Below, piece by piece: positions 1 to 8,341 of a DNA stretch of 64,000 nt; position 1 is the first letter of the stretch, and each line of letters begins with the position of its first letter. This DNA is from Bacillus sp. MYb209 (lineage in GTDB: Bacteria; Bacillota; Bacilli; Bacillales; Bacillaceae_G), in NCBI RefSeq assembly GCF_002975175.1, contig NZ_PCNZ01000001.1, positions 390,187 through 454,186 of the forward strand. The letters run 5' to 3'. The position numbers were made by a program, and so were the translations under genes. Under the pieces are notes generated by a model. It saw only the letters and a list, made by a program, of their open reading frames with translations. It did not search any database and had not been told where the DNA came from.

Positions 1-130
1 GTATCGGAGCTGTTCCTCCCTAATTTATAAGACATTCCCCAGTGTCTTTGAATAGCTTCCATCCCTAATTAAATTGACATAAATTGTCCCCTTCCCTAGG
101 CCATCCTATATGTGATGGTCTTATTTTTTT
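1..130 (+). ncRNA. Candidate small RNA, copy 1 of a tandem pair
   Basis: A 105-nt unit is followed by a hairpin with stem GGCCATC (99-105) and GATGGTC (114-120) and a T-run (121-130), the form of an intrinsic terminator. It holds C-rich motifs near 15-20, 37-40, 63-65 and 88-97 (CCTCCC, CCCC, TCCC, CCCCTTCCC), two of them followed by TAATT, and a small stem GACA/TGTC near 31-46. No convincing ORF is present. C-rich single-stranded motifs are how RsaE/RoxS and LhrC sRNAs of Firmicutes pair with Shine-Dalgarno sequences; assignment to that functional type is inference. Its 5' end and promoter may lie left of the window. Confidence 0.5.
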
Positions 131-202
131 GTTCTTTCTATCTTTTATTTAAAACTCCCTCGCTCTTTCACTCTATGTTCACATCTATCTTTTATAGTAT
201 AT

Positions 203-329
203 GTATCGGAGCTGTTCCTCCCTAATTTATAAGACATTCCCCAGTGTCTTTGAATAGCTTCCATCCCTAATTAAATTGACATAAATTGTCCCCTTCCCTA
301 GGCCATCATGTGATGGTCTATTTTATTTT
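203..329 (+). ncRNA. Candidate small RNA, copy 2 of a tandem pair
   Basis: Positions 203-307 repeat positions 1-105 essentially without change. The terminator hairpin follows (301-307 with 312-318, short loop, then a T-rich tail to 329). The loop differs from copy 1 by four bases (ATGT against CTATATGT). The 70 bp separating the copies are unrelated and could carry a separate promoter: TATAGT at 193-198 is a possible -10, but no good -35 is visible. Independent termination suggests two separate transcripts, not one long leader of the downstream carrier gene, whose own promoter lies at 423-452. Confidence 0.5.
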
Positions 330-422
330 CCAAATACATAATTTAACTCTCTTCGCTTATTTCAGCAAAATCGGTCTATCTATATTCAAACAGATATTTT
401 TATACAAAATATTCAGAAAATA

Positions 423-452
423 TTGTCAAAATAGGTATTTTTTCGGTACAAT
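423..452 (+). promoter_or_regulatory. Probable sigma-A promoter of the dicarboxylate carrier gene
   Basis: TTGTCA (423-428) and TACAAT (447-452) are separated by 18 bp and lie 40 bp upstream of the TTG start at 494. Confidence 0.5.
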
Positions 453-493
453 TAACTTAGAAAGTACTTTTACAAAAACAAGGGGGGCTTTTA

Positions 494-1729
494 TTGAAAC
501 AAACAAAAGCAATCTTAATTGCATTATTTCTCGGCCTAGTAGTTGGACTCACTTTAAATTTAGCTGCTCCATCCATTTTCGAGCCACTAAATCAATATGT
601 GTTCAATCCACTTGGTCAATTGTTTATTCGACTCATTAAAATGCTAGTTGTTCCTGTTGTATTCATTTCTATCGTACTTGGGGCTGCTGGTCTTGGAGAT
701 CCGAAACAGCTTGGAAGAATCGGCTTAAAATCAATTTCATTCTTTCTCGTAACAACAGCAGTTGCCATCTCCATTGCGGTTACATTCGCACTTATTATAA
801 AACCAGGGGCTGGCGGTAATTTTAAAACAGAAGGGCTTAAGTATGAAGGTGCAAAAACTGAAACATCTTTCGTCGATACATTGCTGAATATTGTACCGGA
901 TAATCCAGCAAAAGCGATGGCTGACGGAAACATGTTACAAATTATTGCCTTTGCCGTATTGATCGGACTCGGTATAGCTGTTTTAGGAAAACGAGTTCAA
1001 GGTATCCATTCATTACTTGAACAGGGCAACGAATTAATGATGTATCTTGTTAATCTCGTTATGAAATTAGCTCCAATCGGAACATTTGGGTTGCTCGCTT
1101 CATCCGTTGGTAAAATGGGTCTTGCAGGTGTCGCTGCGATGTTCAAGTATATGATTGTCGTTATGTTGGTACTCATTATTCACGGTGTCTTCGTATACGG
1201 CGGCTTATTAAAGGTATTAGCCAAAGAAAGTATTATTCGTTTCTTTAAAAATTTCGGGCCGGTAATGGCAATTGGATTTAGTACATCTAGCTCTAATGCG
1301 TCCCTTCCATTTGCCATGAAAACCGCCCAAGAAAAACTCGGAGTTCCAAAAGCGATAAGCTCTTTTGTACAACCACTAGGTGCAACGATTAATATGGATG
1401 GTACTGCCATTATGCAAGGTGTAGCAACTGTATTTATCGCTCAAGTATACGGCGTTGAACTTACATTACCGCAATTAGCTATGGTCGTATTAACTGCTGT
1501 ACTAGCTAGTATTGGCACTGCTGGTGTACCAGGTGTTGGACTTGTAATGCTTACGATGGTTTTAAATCAAGTAAATCTACCAGTAGAGGGTATTGCTTTA
1601 ATTATTGGTATTGACCGCATTCTAGACATGTCTAGAACAGCTGTAAATATTTCTGGCGATGCAATTTGCGCAATGATTGTTTCAAAATCAGAAGAAAAAT
1701 ATAATACGGATCAATCTGCAGCATCCTAA
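494..1729 (+). CDS. gltT: Glutamate/aspartate:proton (sodium) symporter, DAACS family
   Basis: A 411-residue integral membrane carrier of the dicarboxylate/amino acid:cation symporter family, expected to import glutamate or aspartate. The family signature is clear: a serine-rich hairpin (FSTSSSNASLPF, about residue 257), the NMDGTA motif (about 301) and the C-terminal substrate region with DRILDMSRTAVN (about 372). Start is TTG at 494 behind AGGGGGG (481-488). Length matches GltP/GltT of bacilli (410-430). It stands alone between its own promoter and a terminator directly after the stop. Which of GltT or GltP is the true orthologue cannot be told from sequence alone. Confidence 0.9.
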   Translation: MKQTKAILIALFLGLVVGLTLNLAAPSIFEPLNQYVFNPLGQLFIRLIKMLVVPVVFISIVLGAAGLGDPKQLGRIGLKSISFFLVTTAVAISIAVTFALIIKPGAGGNFKTEGLKYEGAKTETSFVDTLLNIVPDNPAKAMADGNMLQIIAFAVLIGLGIAVLGKRVQGIHSLLEQGNELMMYLVNLVMKLAPIGTFGLLASSVGKMGLAGVAAMFKYMIVVMLVLIIHGVFVYGGLLKVLAKESIIRFFKNFGPVMAIGFSTSSSNASLPFAMKTAQEKLGVPKAISSFVQPLGATINMDGTAIMQGVATVFIAQVYGVELTLPQLAMVVLTAVLASIGTAGVPGVGLVMLTMVLNQVNLPVEGIALIIGIDRILDMSRTAVNISGDAICAMIVSKSEEKYNTDQSAAS

Positions 1730-1732
1730 ATC

Positions 1733-1763
1733 AAAAAGGAGTGAAATGATTCACTCCTTTTTT
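1733..1763. terminator. Bidirectional terminator
   Basis: AAAAAGGAGTGAA and TTCACTCCTTTTTT form a long stem right after the carrier gene. It also covers the 3' end of the small convergent gene at 1751-1906. Confidence 0.8.
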
Positions 1764-1906
1764 GACTTGCTTCCTTTTTTCGAACGATATTCTTTTCCTT
1801 TGTTATCATTACCTGTTTCAAATTCAGCACTAAACTCCTGCTGAAATTGCCCTGATTTTGGTGAACCTTGATTTCCACTTCCTTGACTACCATTACGATT
1901 CGTCAT
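1751..1906 (-). CDS. Small hydrophilic protein, possibly gamma-type SASP-like
   Basis: A 51-residue ORF with a very strong Shine-Dalgarno (AGGAGGGA) before its ATG. The product is hydrophilic, rich in G, S, N and Q at the N-terminus and in lysine at the C-terminus. Residues 19-30 read GQFQQEFSAEFE, which resembles the GQFGTEFASET repeats of gamma-type small acid-soluble spore proteins and the cleavage site of germination protease. The similarity is short, so spore function is inference. A second 51-residue protein of similar make-up is encoded at 63232-63387. That the gene is real is more certain than its role. Confidence 0.55.
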   Translation of the reverse strand: MTNRNGSQGSGNQGSPKSGQFQQEFSAEFETGNDNKGKEYRSKKGSKSKKE

Positions 1907-1990
1907 ATTTCTCCCTCCTTCCTTTATTAGTAGTATGGCGCTCTATCTTTTTTCATACACATTTTATTTTTCATCATCTATTACACACAG

Positions 1991-2024
1991 AAGAAGACCT
2001 TCCGTATATGAGGAAGGTCTTCTT
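1991..2024. terminator. Hairpin terminator after the MarR gene
   Basis: AAGAAGACCTTCC and GGAAGGTCTTCTT pair around an 8-nt loop, just beyond the MarR gene stop. The T-rich tail is better on the plus strand, so it may act in both directions. Confidence 0.6.
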
Positions 2025-2059
2025 TGTTATTAAGTAAGCGTTTTCTTATTTATAACTAC

Positions 2060-2479
2060 TTAAATAAGTTTTTTAGAAATAGATATCATTACATTCATTT
2101 CGTCTTCTGAAAGTGCGGAGAATCTTTCTTGTAAATATTTCTTTTTCTCACCTTCCATTTTCGCAACTAAATCTTTCCCTTGTTCTGTAATCTCTAAATA
2201 TACAACACGGCGATCTGATGTAGAACGTGAACGGGTTACAAAGCCTTTATTAATTAGTTTTTCTGTGACAGCTGTAATATGGCTATTCGATACATTTAAC
2301 TCATTAGCTACACGTGATACCATTTCTTTATTCGTGCGATTCAATATTCTAAGGACAATGAACTCATTCCACGGTATGTAACCACCAAATATTTTTCCAA
2401 TATCATTACGCAACGTGCGAAACATTGCAAAAACATTTGTCGATAGTTCTTCCATTAATTGTTCTCGATTTTGAGACAA
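2060..2479 (-). CDS. MarR family transcriptional regulator
   Basis: A 139-residue winged-helix regulator. The recognition region (VSRVANELNVSNSHITAVTEKL, about 56-77) and the wing (SRSTSDRRVVYLEIT, about 83-98) are typical of MarR. Start is TTG at 2479 behind AGGGG. A 25-bp perfect palindrome sits immediately upstream (2493-2517), so autorepression is likely. The neighbour at 2642 is divergent and may share the control region. No effector can be inferred. Confidence 0.85.
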   Translation of the reverse strand: MSQNREQLMEELSTNVFAMFRTLRNDIGKIFGGYIPWNEFIVLRILNRTNKEMVSRVANELNVSNSHITAVTEKLINKGFVTRSRSTSDRRVVYLEITEQGKDLVAKMEGEKKKYLQERFSALSEDEMNVMISISKKLI

Positions 2480-2492
2480 ATTTGACAGCCCC

Positions 2493-2517
2493 TTTTATTT
2501 AATTTAGTTAAATAAAA
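2493..2517. promoter_or_regulatory. Palindromic operator, probable MarR site
   Basis: Arms TTTTATTTAA and TTAAATAAAA are exact inverted repeats around TTTAG. The site ends 14 bp before the MarR start codon, where an autoregulatory operator is expected. Confidence 0.6.
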
Positions 2518-2641
2518 ACCTTATTAATAATTCTACATGAAATCTTACTTTTTGTCACCTTATTTTCCCATAATTCGTAGTTTTTTAAAATATATTTCAT
2601 GATACAATGAAATTGATTTCCCAGAAAAAGGAGTGCTTTTA

Positions 2642-3073
2642 ATGAATGATGAGGACAAGTTCTCTAATTTCAGCCTAAAAGATAAAACAATTATCATTAG
2701 TATTATTGCTCTTTTTCTCATTATATTTTTTGCATTTATATTTTTTGTATATGTAGGAATCTTTCAAATTACAGGTATAGAATACTCATCACGAACTGCT
2801 TTACTACTCTTTTTTTTATTTATCCTCCTCTTAGATGGCATTACATACTTTATCTTAATCTTCTTTAAAGTACTGTTATATCCAATGACGACAAATATGC
2901 CAAATTGGCTCTCACTTGCACTTTTCTCACTCATTGAAATTACGCTAGATTGGTTCGTCATTCATACTGCCGATGATTGGATAGAAAGCGTGCAAATGTC
3001 CAACATAGCTGAATTATGTGTCGTACTATTCTTGTTCGTCTTAAATAAATTATTAAGCGATAAGAAAGAGTAA
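2642..3073 (+). CDS. YrvL-like membrane protein
   Basis: 143 residues with four strongly hydrophobic segments (about 18-45, 54-80, 90-110, 121-138). The ATG at 2642 is chosen because AAGGAG (2628-2633) lies 8 bp before it; the longer GTG reading would start inside that ribosome site. The layout, and the aromatic, acidic patch before the last segment (WFVIHTADDWIES), recall the YrvL regulatory membrane protein family of bacilli; I recall this pattern rather than having aligned it. It is divergent from the MarR gene and may be co-regulated with it. Confidence 0.6.
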   Translation: MNDEDKFSNFSLKDKTIIISIIALFLIIFFAFIFFVYVGIFQITGIEYSSRTALLLFFLFILLLDGITYFILIFFKVLLYPMTTNMPNWLSLALFSLIEITLDWFVIHTADDWIESVQMSNIAELCVVLFLFVLNKLLSDKKE

Positions 3074-3139
3074 GAATACAAGCTTTTCTATATAAAAATT
3101 GGTACAATGAAAGCAAATCATACTAAAGAGGTGTTAATT

Positions 3140-3694
3140 ATGAATTTAAAACAATGGGCTGATAAAGGCATGTCCTTTGATACATATGTAAATGAAATGC
3201 AAGTAAACCAATATGAGCTATTACACATCTACAATAACTTTTTAATTCCAAATGAATTACTTCCCGTTCTAGAAGAACGTCAAAATGATGGCTGGCGTGT
3301 TATCGTATTAACAGCTGACTGGTGCGGCGACGCTCTTTTATGTGTACCTGTTATGAAACGAATTTCTGAAGTTGCAAACATTGATATGAGATTATTAATT
3401 CGTGACGAAAACTTAGAATTAATGGATCAATACTTAACAAATGGAACAGCACGTGCAATTCCAATCTTTATTTTCATTGATAAAGACGGAAATGAACAAG
3501 CCGTCTTTGGACCACGCGCTCCAAAGGTACAAGAATTAGTAACTTCCATGCGCGCTACATTGCCTGAAAAAGAAGATCCAACATTCGAGGAAAAACAAAA
3601 AGAAATGTATGCTAACTTCCGTGCTACATTAGCTGATGATACTTCTCTTTGGGAACATGTAATGGAAAGCATGATTGAAAAAGTAGTAAAATAA
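3140..3694 (+). CDS. Thioredoxin-like protein
   Basis: 184 residues from the ATG at 3140, which has AGAGGTG 9 bp upstream; an upstream in-frame ATG (3107) lacks a ribosome site. The central fold is thioredoxin-like: strand VIVLTADWCGD, helix, strand MRLLIRD, then cis-Pro strand AIPIFIFID with DKDG and FGPR. The active-site region is WCGDALLC, so the two cysteines are five residues apart instead of two. A classical CxxC disulfide exchange is therefore unlikely and the biochemical role is open. A terminator follows directly. Confidence 0.8.
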   Translation: MNLKQWADKGMSFDTYVNEMQVNQYELLHIYNNFLIPNELLPVLEERQNDGWRVIVLTADWCGDALLCVPVMKRISEVANIDMRLLIRDENLELMDQYLTNGTARAIPIFIFIDKDGNEQAVFGPRAPKVQELVTSMRATLPEKEDPTFEEKQKEMYANFRATLADDTSLWEHVMESMIEKVVK

Positions 3695-3695
3695 A

Positions 3696-3722
3696 AAACC
3701 TGCCGAGTTCGGCAGGTTTTTT
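3696..3722. terminator. Bidirectional terminator between thioredoxin-like gene and uppP
   Basis: AAAAACCTGCCGA and TCGGCAGGTTTTTT form a GC-rich stem with A- and T-runs on both sides, serving two convergent genes. Confidence 0.85.
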
Positions 3723-3723
3723 A

Positions 3724-4515
3724 TTACATAATGAAGAAATAGAATACCGCAGCTAAAATGAAACGGTAATAAGCGAACGGTGTTAGTTTTACACGACCTA
3801 ATAATTTTAAGAATGAAACAATTGCAAGCATCGCAACAACGAATGCTGTAATAAATCCAGTTGCAAATAACGGTATATCTGCTGCACTTAATATATCCCA
3901 GCTTTTAATTAAATCTAAACCACTTGCAGCTACCATCATTGGTACTGCTAAAATAAACGTATATTCAGCTGCCGCTGTATGCGAAACGCGAGCTAATAAA
4001 CCACCACTTATTGTAGACCCAGAACGAGAAAATCCTGGCCAAAGTGCTAAACATTGGAACATTCCGATTGTAAATGCTTGCTTATATGTGATTTCATCTA
4101 ACGTTCTTGCTGTACTTGGTTTTGAAAACTTCTCAGCAACAATCATTAAAATACCACCAGCTACTAAGCTAATAACAACCGGTCCTGGGCCGAATAAAAC
4201 TTCTTTAATTGCACTATGGAATAATACACCGAGTATGCCGGCAGGAATCATCCCGATAATAATATGTAATAAATTTAACGATGGTCCATCAGTTACTTTC
4301 CCTATTCCAACTAATGACCATAGACGTTTCCAAAATATAACAACAACTGCTAAAATCGATCCCAATTGGATTACAACTTCAAAAACTTTCGCTCTATCGT
4401 CTTCAAATCCAATTAAGTGTCCTGTTAAAATCATATGTCCTGTTGATGATACTGGTAAAAACTCTGTTAACCCTTCAACAGCACCCATGATTAAACCAAT
4501 TAACCAATCAGCCAC
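3724..4515 (-). CDS. uppP: Undecaprenyl-diphosphatase (UppP/BacA)
   Basis: A 263-residue membrane enzyme that dephosphorylates undecaprenyl diphosphate at the outer face of the membrane, recycling the lipid carrier for wall polymers and giving bacitracin tolerance. Both signatures are present: [14 protein letters not shown] (about 14-27) and the P-loop-like [14 protein letters not shown] (about 159-172). Seven to eight hydrophobic segments and the length fit BacA. Start ATG follows AAGGAGG. The B. cereus group carries several uppP paralogues, so which one this is stays open. Confidence 0.95.
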   Translation of the reverse strand: MADWLIGLIMGAVEGLTEFLPVSSTGHMILTGHLIGFEDDRAKVFEVVIQLGSILAVVVIFWKRLWSLVGIGKVTDGPSLNLLHIIIGMIPAGILGVLFHSAIKEVLFGPGPVVISLVAGGILMIVAEKFSKPSTARTLDEITYKQAFTIGMFQCLALWPGFSRSGSTISGGLLARVSHTAAAEYTFILAVPMMVAASGLDLIKSWDILSAADIPLFATGFITAFVVAMLAIVSFLKLLGRVKLTPFAYYRFILAAVFYFFIM

Positions 4516-4696
4516 AAGTAGTGCCTCCTTAATAACGAATATGTAATTTTTTCACACCTTATCATAATACCTTATCCCTTTTCAAAGCGCATCCTTTTTT
4601 ATTGATTTCATTTATTGTATACGCGTATTTCTTTTCTATTTTTTGATTAAATTGTATGATAGTAAGAGTTTGTTTTTTACGTTGAAAGGGGATTTT

Positions 4697-6055
4697 ATGA
4701 AAGAAACTACTTCATTCTCACAAAAGTTAAAGCAATTTTTATTACTCTTTTTCCCGATTTTTGTAACGCAAATGTCATTATTTGCGATGAGTTTTTTTGA
4801 TACGACAATGTCAGGGCACGCGAGTCCTATTGATTTAGCGGGTGTTGCTATCGGAACAAGTATATGGCTTCCCGTTAGTACCGGCTTAACCGGAATTTTA
4901 ATGGCTACTACTCCTATTATTGCACAGCTCGTTGGATCAAAGAAAAAGGAGGACGTTCCCCACATTGTCATACAAGCAGTATATTTAGCAATTTGTGCTA
5001 GTTTTGTTGTTATCCTTATCGGATTCTTCGCTGTTTCACCTATTTTAAATGGCATGCAATTAGAAGAACCCGTGGAACATATTGCAGCACAATTTTTAAG
5101 TATTATCGCGATTGGAATTATCCCTTTATTTACTTACACCGTCTTACGTGGATTTATTGATGCATTAGGAAAAACTCGAACAACGATGATTATTACATTA
5201 CTATCATTACCAATTAACGTAGTATTAAATTACTTATTAATTTTTGGTCACTTTGGCTTTCCAAAACTCGGTGGTGTTGGTGCGGCAATCGCTTCTGCAG
5301 CAACATATTGTTGTATTTTAATTATTACCGTCATTATTATTCGTACGAAAGAGCCCTTCGCTTCTTTCAATATCTTTAAACAGTTATACCGCCCTTCCTT
5401 TACGAGCTGGAAGGAATTCCTGAAACTTGGCGTCCCTATCGGATTTGCTATCTTTTTTGAGACGAGTATTTTCGCTGCGGTAACACTTATGATGAGTAAT
5501 TTTAGTACGACAACAATAGCAGCACATCAAGCAGCTATGAACTTTGCTTCCTTGTTATATATGACTCCTTTAAGTTTAGCAATGGCAATGACGATAGCAG
5601 TTGGATTTGAAGTTGGAGCAAAACGATACAATAATGCGAAACAATATGGATTTATCGGAATTGGATTAGCTCTTGCTTTCGCTCTTTTATATTCAATCCT
5701 TCTTTATTTCTTTGATGACGAAATTGCTTCTATTTATACGACAAATGCAAATGTCCATCATTTAGCAAAAGAATTTCTTATATTCGCGATTTTATTTCAA
5801 ATTTCAGATGCGATTGCAACTCCCGTTCAAGGAGCACTACGTGGCTATAAAGATGTAAATGTTGCCTTAATTATGACATTAATCGCTTATTGGGTAATAG
5901 GCCTACCTCTTGGATACATATTAGCAACTTATACTGACTGGGCAGCGAAAGGTTATTGGATCGGTCTTATTATCGGTCTAGCATTTGGAGCAATCTTCCT
6001 GCTTATCCGTCTCTTTCAAGTACAAAGAAAATATACAACGCAAAACAGCCGCTAA
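4697..6055 (+). CDS. MATE family multidrug/sodium antiporter
   Basis: 452 residues from the ATG at 4697 (GAAAGGGGAT upstream; the longer reading has no ribosome site). About twelve transmembrane segments in two homologous halves are visible, with typical MATE features: [19 protein letters not shown] in helix 1, [11 protein letters not shown], and the repeat in the second half ([14 protein letters not shown]). It should export cationic compounds by sodium or proton antiport. Substrate unknown. A terminator overlaps its 3' end. Confidence 0.9.
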   Translation: MKETTSFSQKLKQFLLLFFPIFVTQMSLFAMSFFDTTMSGHASPIDLAGVAIGTSIWLPVSTGLTGILMATTPIIAQLVGSKKKEDVPHIVIQAVYLAICASFVVILIGFFAVSPILNGMQLEEPVEHIAAQFLSIIAIGIIPLFTYTVLRGFIDALGKTRTTMIITLLSLPINVVLNYLLIFGHFGFPKLGGVGAAIASAATYCCILIITVIIIRTKEPFASFNIFKQLYRPSFTSWKEFLKLGVPIGFAIFFETSIFAAVTLMMSNFSTTTIAAHQAAMNFASLLYMTPLSLAMAMTIAVGFEVGAKRYNNAKQYGFIGIGLALAFALLYSILLYFFDDEIASIYTTNANVHHLAKEFLIFAILFQISDAIATPVQGALRGYKDVNVALIMTLIAYWVIGLPLGYILATYTDWAAKGYWIGLIIGLAFGAIFLLIRLFQVQRKYTTQNSR

Positions 6056-6073
6056 TGATATAACGGCTGTTTT
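6042..6073 (+). terminator. Terminator of the MATE gene
   Basis: AAAACAGCCG and CGGCTGTTTT pair across the stop codon, followed by a T-rich tail. Confidence 0.75.
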
Positions 6074-6131
6074 CTTCATGCATATTTTTTCTTGTAACGT
6101 GTAACATAATGAAAAAGAAAGGTGGATACAT

Positions 6132-6305
6132 ATGGACGAAAAACAAAAGAAACAATCATTCGATGAAGAATTCGCCCCTGAAATTTCACCTGGATATCGG
6201 CAAGATGTACATAAGCCACCTAAATATAAAAACACTTCTTTTTTAATGGGCATTACCATTTTCGCAGCCGTATTACTCGTACTCATCATTTTCGTTTATT
6301 TTTAA
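6132..6305 (+). CDS. Small single-pass membrane protein
   Basis: 57 residues: a charged N-terminal half (start MDEKQKKQSFDEEF) and one C-terminal transmembrane segment (about 37-57) ending at the stop, as in tail-anchored proteins. GGTGG lies before the ATG. It is followed 18 bp later by another small gene, probably in the same transcript. Family not recognised. Confidence 0.65.
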   Translation: MDEKQKKQSFDEEFAPEISPGYRQDVHKPPKYKNTSFLMGITIFAAVLLVLIIFVYF

Positions 6306-6323
6306 TGGAAGGTGGTCTATTAT

Positions 6324-6473
6324 ATGAAGAAACAAGAATCTAATCGTTCAAAAAGAACTGTTAAAACAGAAAAAGGATATGCAGGAGATTCTGTTCATAC
6401 ACTGAAACAAGTTGAGCAAGGAAACTTATACATTGCTCAAAAAGAACTTGGGCAACAAAATGAAAATCCTTAA
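6324..6473 (+). CDS. Small hydrophilic protein
   Basis: 49 residues, basic N-terminus (MKKQESNRSKRTVKTEKG) and Q/E-rich C-terminus, no membrane segment. Ribosome site GGAAGGTGG precedes the ATG. A terminator begins right after the stop, so it ends a two-gene unit with the membrane protein upstream. Function unknown. Confidence 0.6.
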   Translation: MKKQESNRSKRTVKTEKGYAGDSVHTLKQVEQGNLYIAQKELGQQNENP

Positions 6474-6475
6474 AG

Positions 6476-6500
6476 TCCCTCTTCTCCTTGAGGGATTTTT
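6476..6500 (+). terminator. Terminator of the small-gene pair
   Basis: TCCCTC and GAGGGA pair around TTCTCCTT and are followed by TTTTT. Confidence 0.7.
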
Positions 6501-7006
6501 CATTGTACGTACTGTTTTTGATCTAACACCCTAAATATACTATTAACCTTTACAATTTTCATGTCATAATTTAATTTAATTTCACTCCTCTTACCATTTT
6601 CAGTACCAGCAACGTACACTACAGCATGATAGCGAAAACTCTCATCCGTCACTTCACGTATCTCCTCGTTTGTAAATTTATACTCTAAATCTCGAAAACG
6701 ATTTAGATAATAATTTTTCATTAATTGTTCATACCCTTTATTTACAAATAGCTCTTCGCTTTTTTGCTTTACATCATTTTTATTATTAAACTCAAACACT
6801 GATAGCTGCGCTGTCACAAAACATTCTCCTACCTTTTTCATTTCTTTATGAGTTAAAGTTTCTATACTCTTGTTCTTTGTTTTCTGATTTAACTCGTACT
6901 GATCTATCGGTTTAAAGGTAGCAAAAGCCGTTTCTTTATATGACCCGAACAAATAAAAAACGATAAATAACGAAATGATTAATATTCTTTTCTTCGTAAT
7001 ACACAC
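6500..7006 (-). CDS. Hypothetical exported or membrane-anchored protein
   Basis: About 168 residues. A basic start (ITKKR) and a hydrophobic stretch (ILIISLFIVFYLFGSY) suggest a signal peptide or N-terminal anchor, followed by a soluble charged domain with alternating strands near the end (HAVVYVAG, SEIKLNYDMKIVKV). The start is uncertain: AAGGTGGTGG at 7021-7012 favours GTG at 7006 or 7009, while ATGs at 7024 and 7036 give slightly longer products. Family not recognised. Confidence 0.6.
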   Translation of the reverse strand: MCITKKRILIISLFIVFYLFGSYKETAFATFKPIDQYELNQKTKNKSIETLTHKEMKKVGECFVTAQLSVFEFNNKNDVKQKSEELFVNKGYEQLMKNYYLNRFRDLEYKFTNEEIREVTDESFRYHAVVYVAGTENGKRSEIKLNYDMKIVKVNSIFRVLDQKQYVQ

Positions 7007-7113
7007 CACACCCACCACCTTCATAATGATAGTCATATCTTAACATATAGAAAGAAAATTCTGATATCATAGAGTGGAATATCCTAACTTTAACTTAGAA
7101 ACGAGGAACGACT

Positions 7114-8009
7114 ATGGACTCTTACGAACAATATATAAAAGAAGCTCTACCAGATCTTTCTATACATTCATATATGCAAAATGAAGAAGGGTGGGATAAT
7201 ATAACGGTTATTATAAATGACGAACTACTATTTCGTTTCCCGCGAAAACTTGAATATGCACAGCGAATTCCGTTAGAAAAAGAATTGTGCATACTTCTCT
7301 CTCATTCGCTACTAGAAATCGAGATTCCAAAGTATCACCTATTATATAAAATGATGCTATTCCGCTTTGTAGTTACTATACTCTCATTCATGGTGAACCA
7401 TTAAAACCAGAAATAGTTACTACGCTAGAGAAAAAAGAAATAAAAGCACTTATTACACAATTAGCGACTTTCCTTGCGGCTCTACATAGTATTCCTCTAC
7501 AACGTGTTACAACGTTAGGATTCCCTATCGAAAAAACTCTCACTTACTGGAAAGAGCTACAAACAAAATTAAATCAGTATGTTACTAGCAATCTTAATTC
7601 ATCCGAGAAATCAGCGTTAAATCGTTTATTCAAAAATTTCTTTGCGTGTATAGCTACATCCACTTTTCAAAATACAATTATTCACGCTGACTTTACACAT
7701 CATCACATTTTATTTGACAACCAAAACAAAACCATTTCAGGGGTTATCGATTTTGGAGATGCCCAAATTGGCGATCCCGCTTTTGACTTTGCTGGGCTAT
7801 ATTATGATTTCGGACGTGAATTTACTACATCTGTATACGAACAATACAGTACACTTAGTTCTCATCATGATCCATTACTCATTCACCGCATCACTACCTT
7901 TTATCAATACAGCCCTTTACTACACAATATTATTTATAACTTTGAAACAAAGAATGCGCTTGAATTCATAGCTGGTACAAAACAGCTAAAGGTGATATTA
8001 CAGGAATGA
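7114..8009 (+). pseudogene. Frameshifted aminoglycoside/choline-type phosphotransferase
   Basis: Frame 1 runs from ATG 7114 to about 7350, then stops at 7404. The homologous protein continues in another frame to the stop at 8007-8009. Adding one A to the AAAA run at 7348-7351 restores a 298-residue protein, the usual size of APH-fold kinases. The restored frame has the catalytic region IIHADFTHHHILFD (HxD Brenner-type motif, last position H instead of N) and DFGDAQIGDPAFDFAGL (DFG-type metal site). A homopolymer slip may be a real mutation, a phase-variable tract or a sequencing error. The N-terminal piece alone could not be active. Confidence 0.8.
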
Positions 8010-8011
8010 GA

Positions 8012-8173
8012 TTACATTCTCTCCTTATATTCTCTCTCCTCATACATCATTAACTTTTTATCCATTTCAACAATAACTTTATACAATTGAAACGCCTGTA
8101 AAATTTGCAGTTGAATTCCAAAAGGAGCATTTTGTTCTTTTAACCATTGAAATACTTTCGTTTCATCTTTCAT
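8012..8173 (-). CDS. Small hypothetical protein, 53 residues
   Basis: ATG at 8173 follows GGGGAGGAA. The product is an amphipathic helical peptide (N-terminus MKDETKVFQWLKEQN, acidic/basic C-terminus MMYEEREYKERM). It is convergent with the broken phosphotransferase gene, two bases from its stop. No family recognised. Confidence 0.55.
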   Translation of the reverse strand: MKDETKVFQWLKEQNAPFGIQLQILQAFQLYKVIVEMDKKLMMYEEREYKERM

Positions 8174-8191
8174 TGATTATTCCTCCCCTTA

Positions 8192-8262
8192 TAAAGTGAA
8201 ACTTTAATCAGCCCTCACCAATAGGGCGTTTACGGACAGCCCGACTCCCAAATAGCGGGATT
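8192..8262 (+). repeat. bcr-like dispersed repeat, copy A
   Basis: Begins with TAAAGTGAAACTTTAATCAG and ends near AAATAGCGGGAT. Shared blocks with other copies in this window (20929, 30474, 33186, 44641): the opening GTGAAACTTTAATCAG, CCTCACCAATnGGGC, TTTACGG, and AAATAGCGGGAT. The family resembles the short non-coding bcr repeats of the B. cereus group. Confidence 0.6.
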
Positions 8263-8317
8263 AAAATCTGCTACAAATATACCGTAAATGATGAAAAGCT
8301 TTTCATGTCAATAATAA

Positions 8318-8341
8318 AAAGGATGCAACATTGCATCCTTT
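8318..8341 (-). terminator. Terminator of the Fe-S PD-(D/E)XK-like gene
   Basis: AAAGGATGCAA and TTGCATCCTTT form a tight stem overlapping the stop codon; on the minus strand it ends in a T-run. Confidence 0.7.

Noticed and set aside
1-329. The tandem repeat as a riboswitch or leader of the carrier gene
   Set aside because: No known aptamer core is visible, each unit ends in its own terminator, and the carrier has a separate promoter further downstream.
616-933. ORFs on the opposite strand of known genes, such as this one inside the carrier gene
   Set aside because: They have no ribosome sites, unusual composition, and lie wholly within strongly supported genes.
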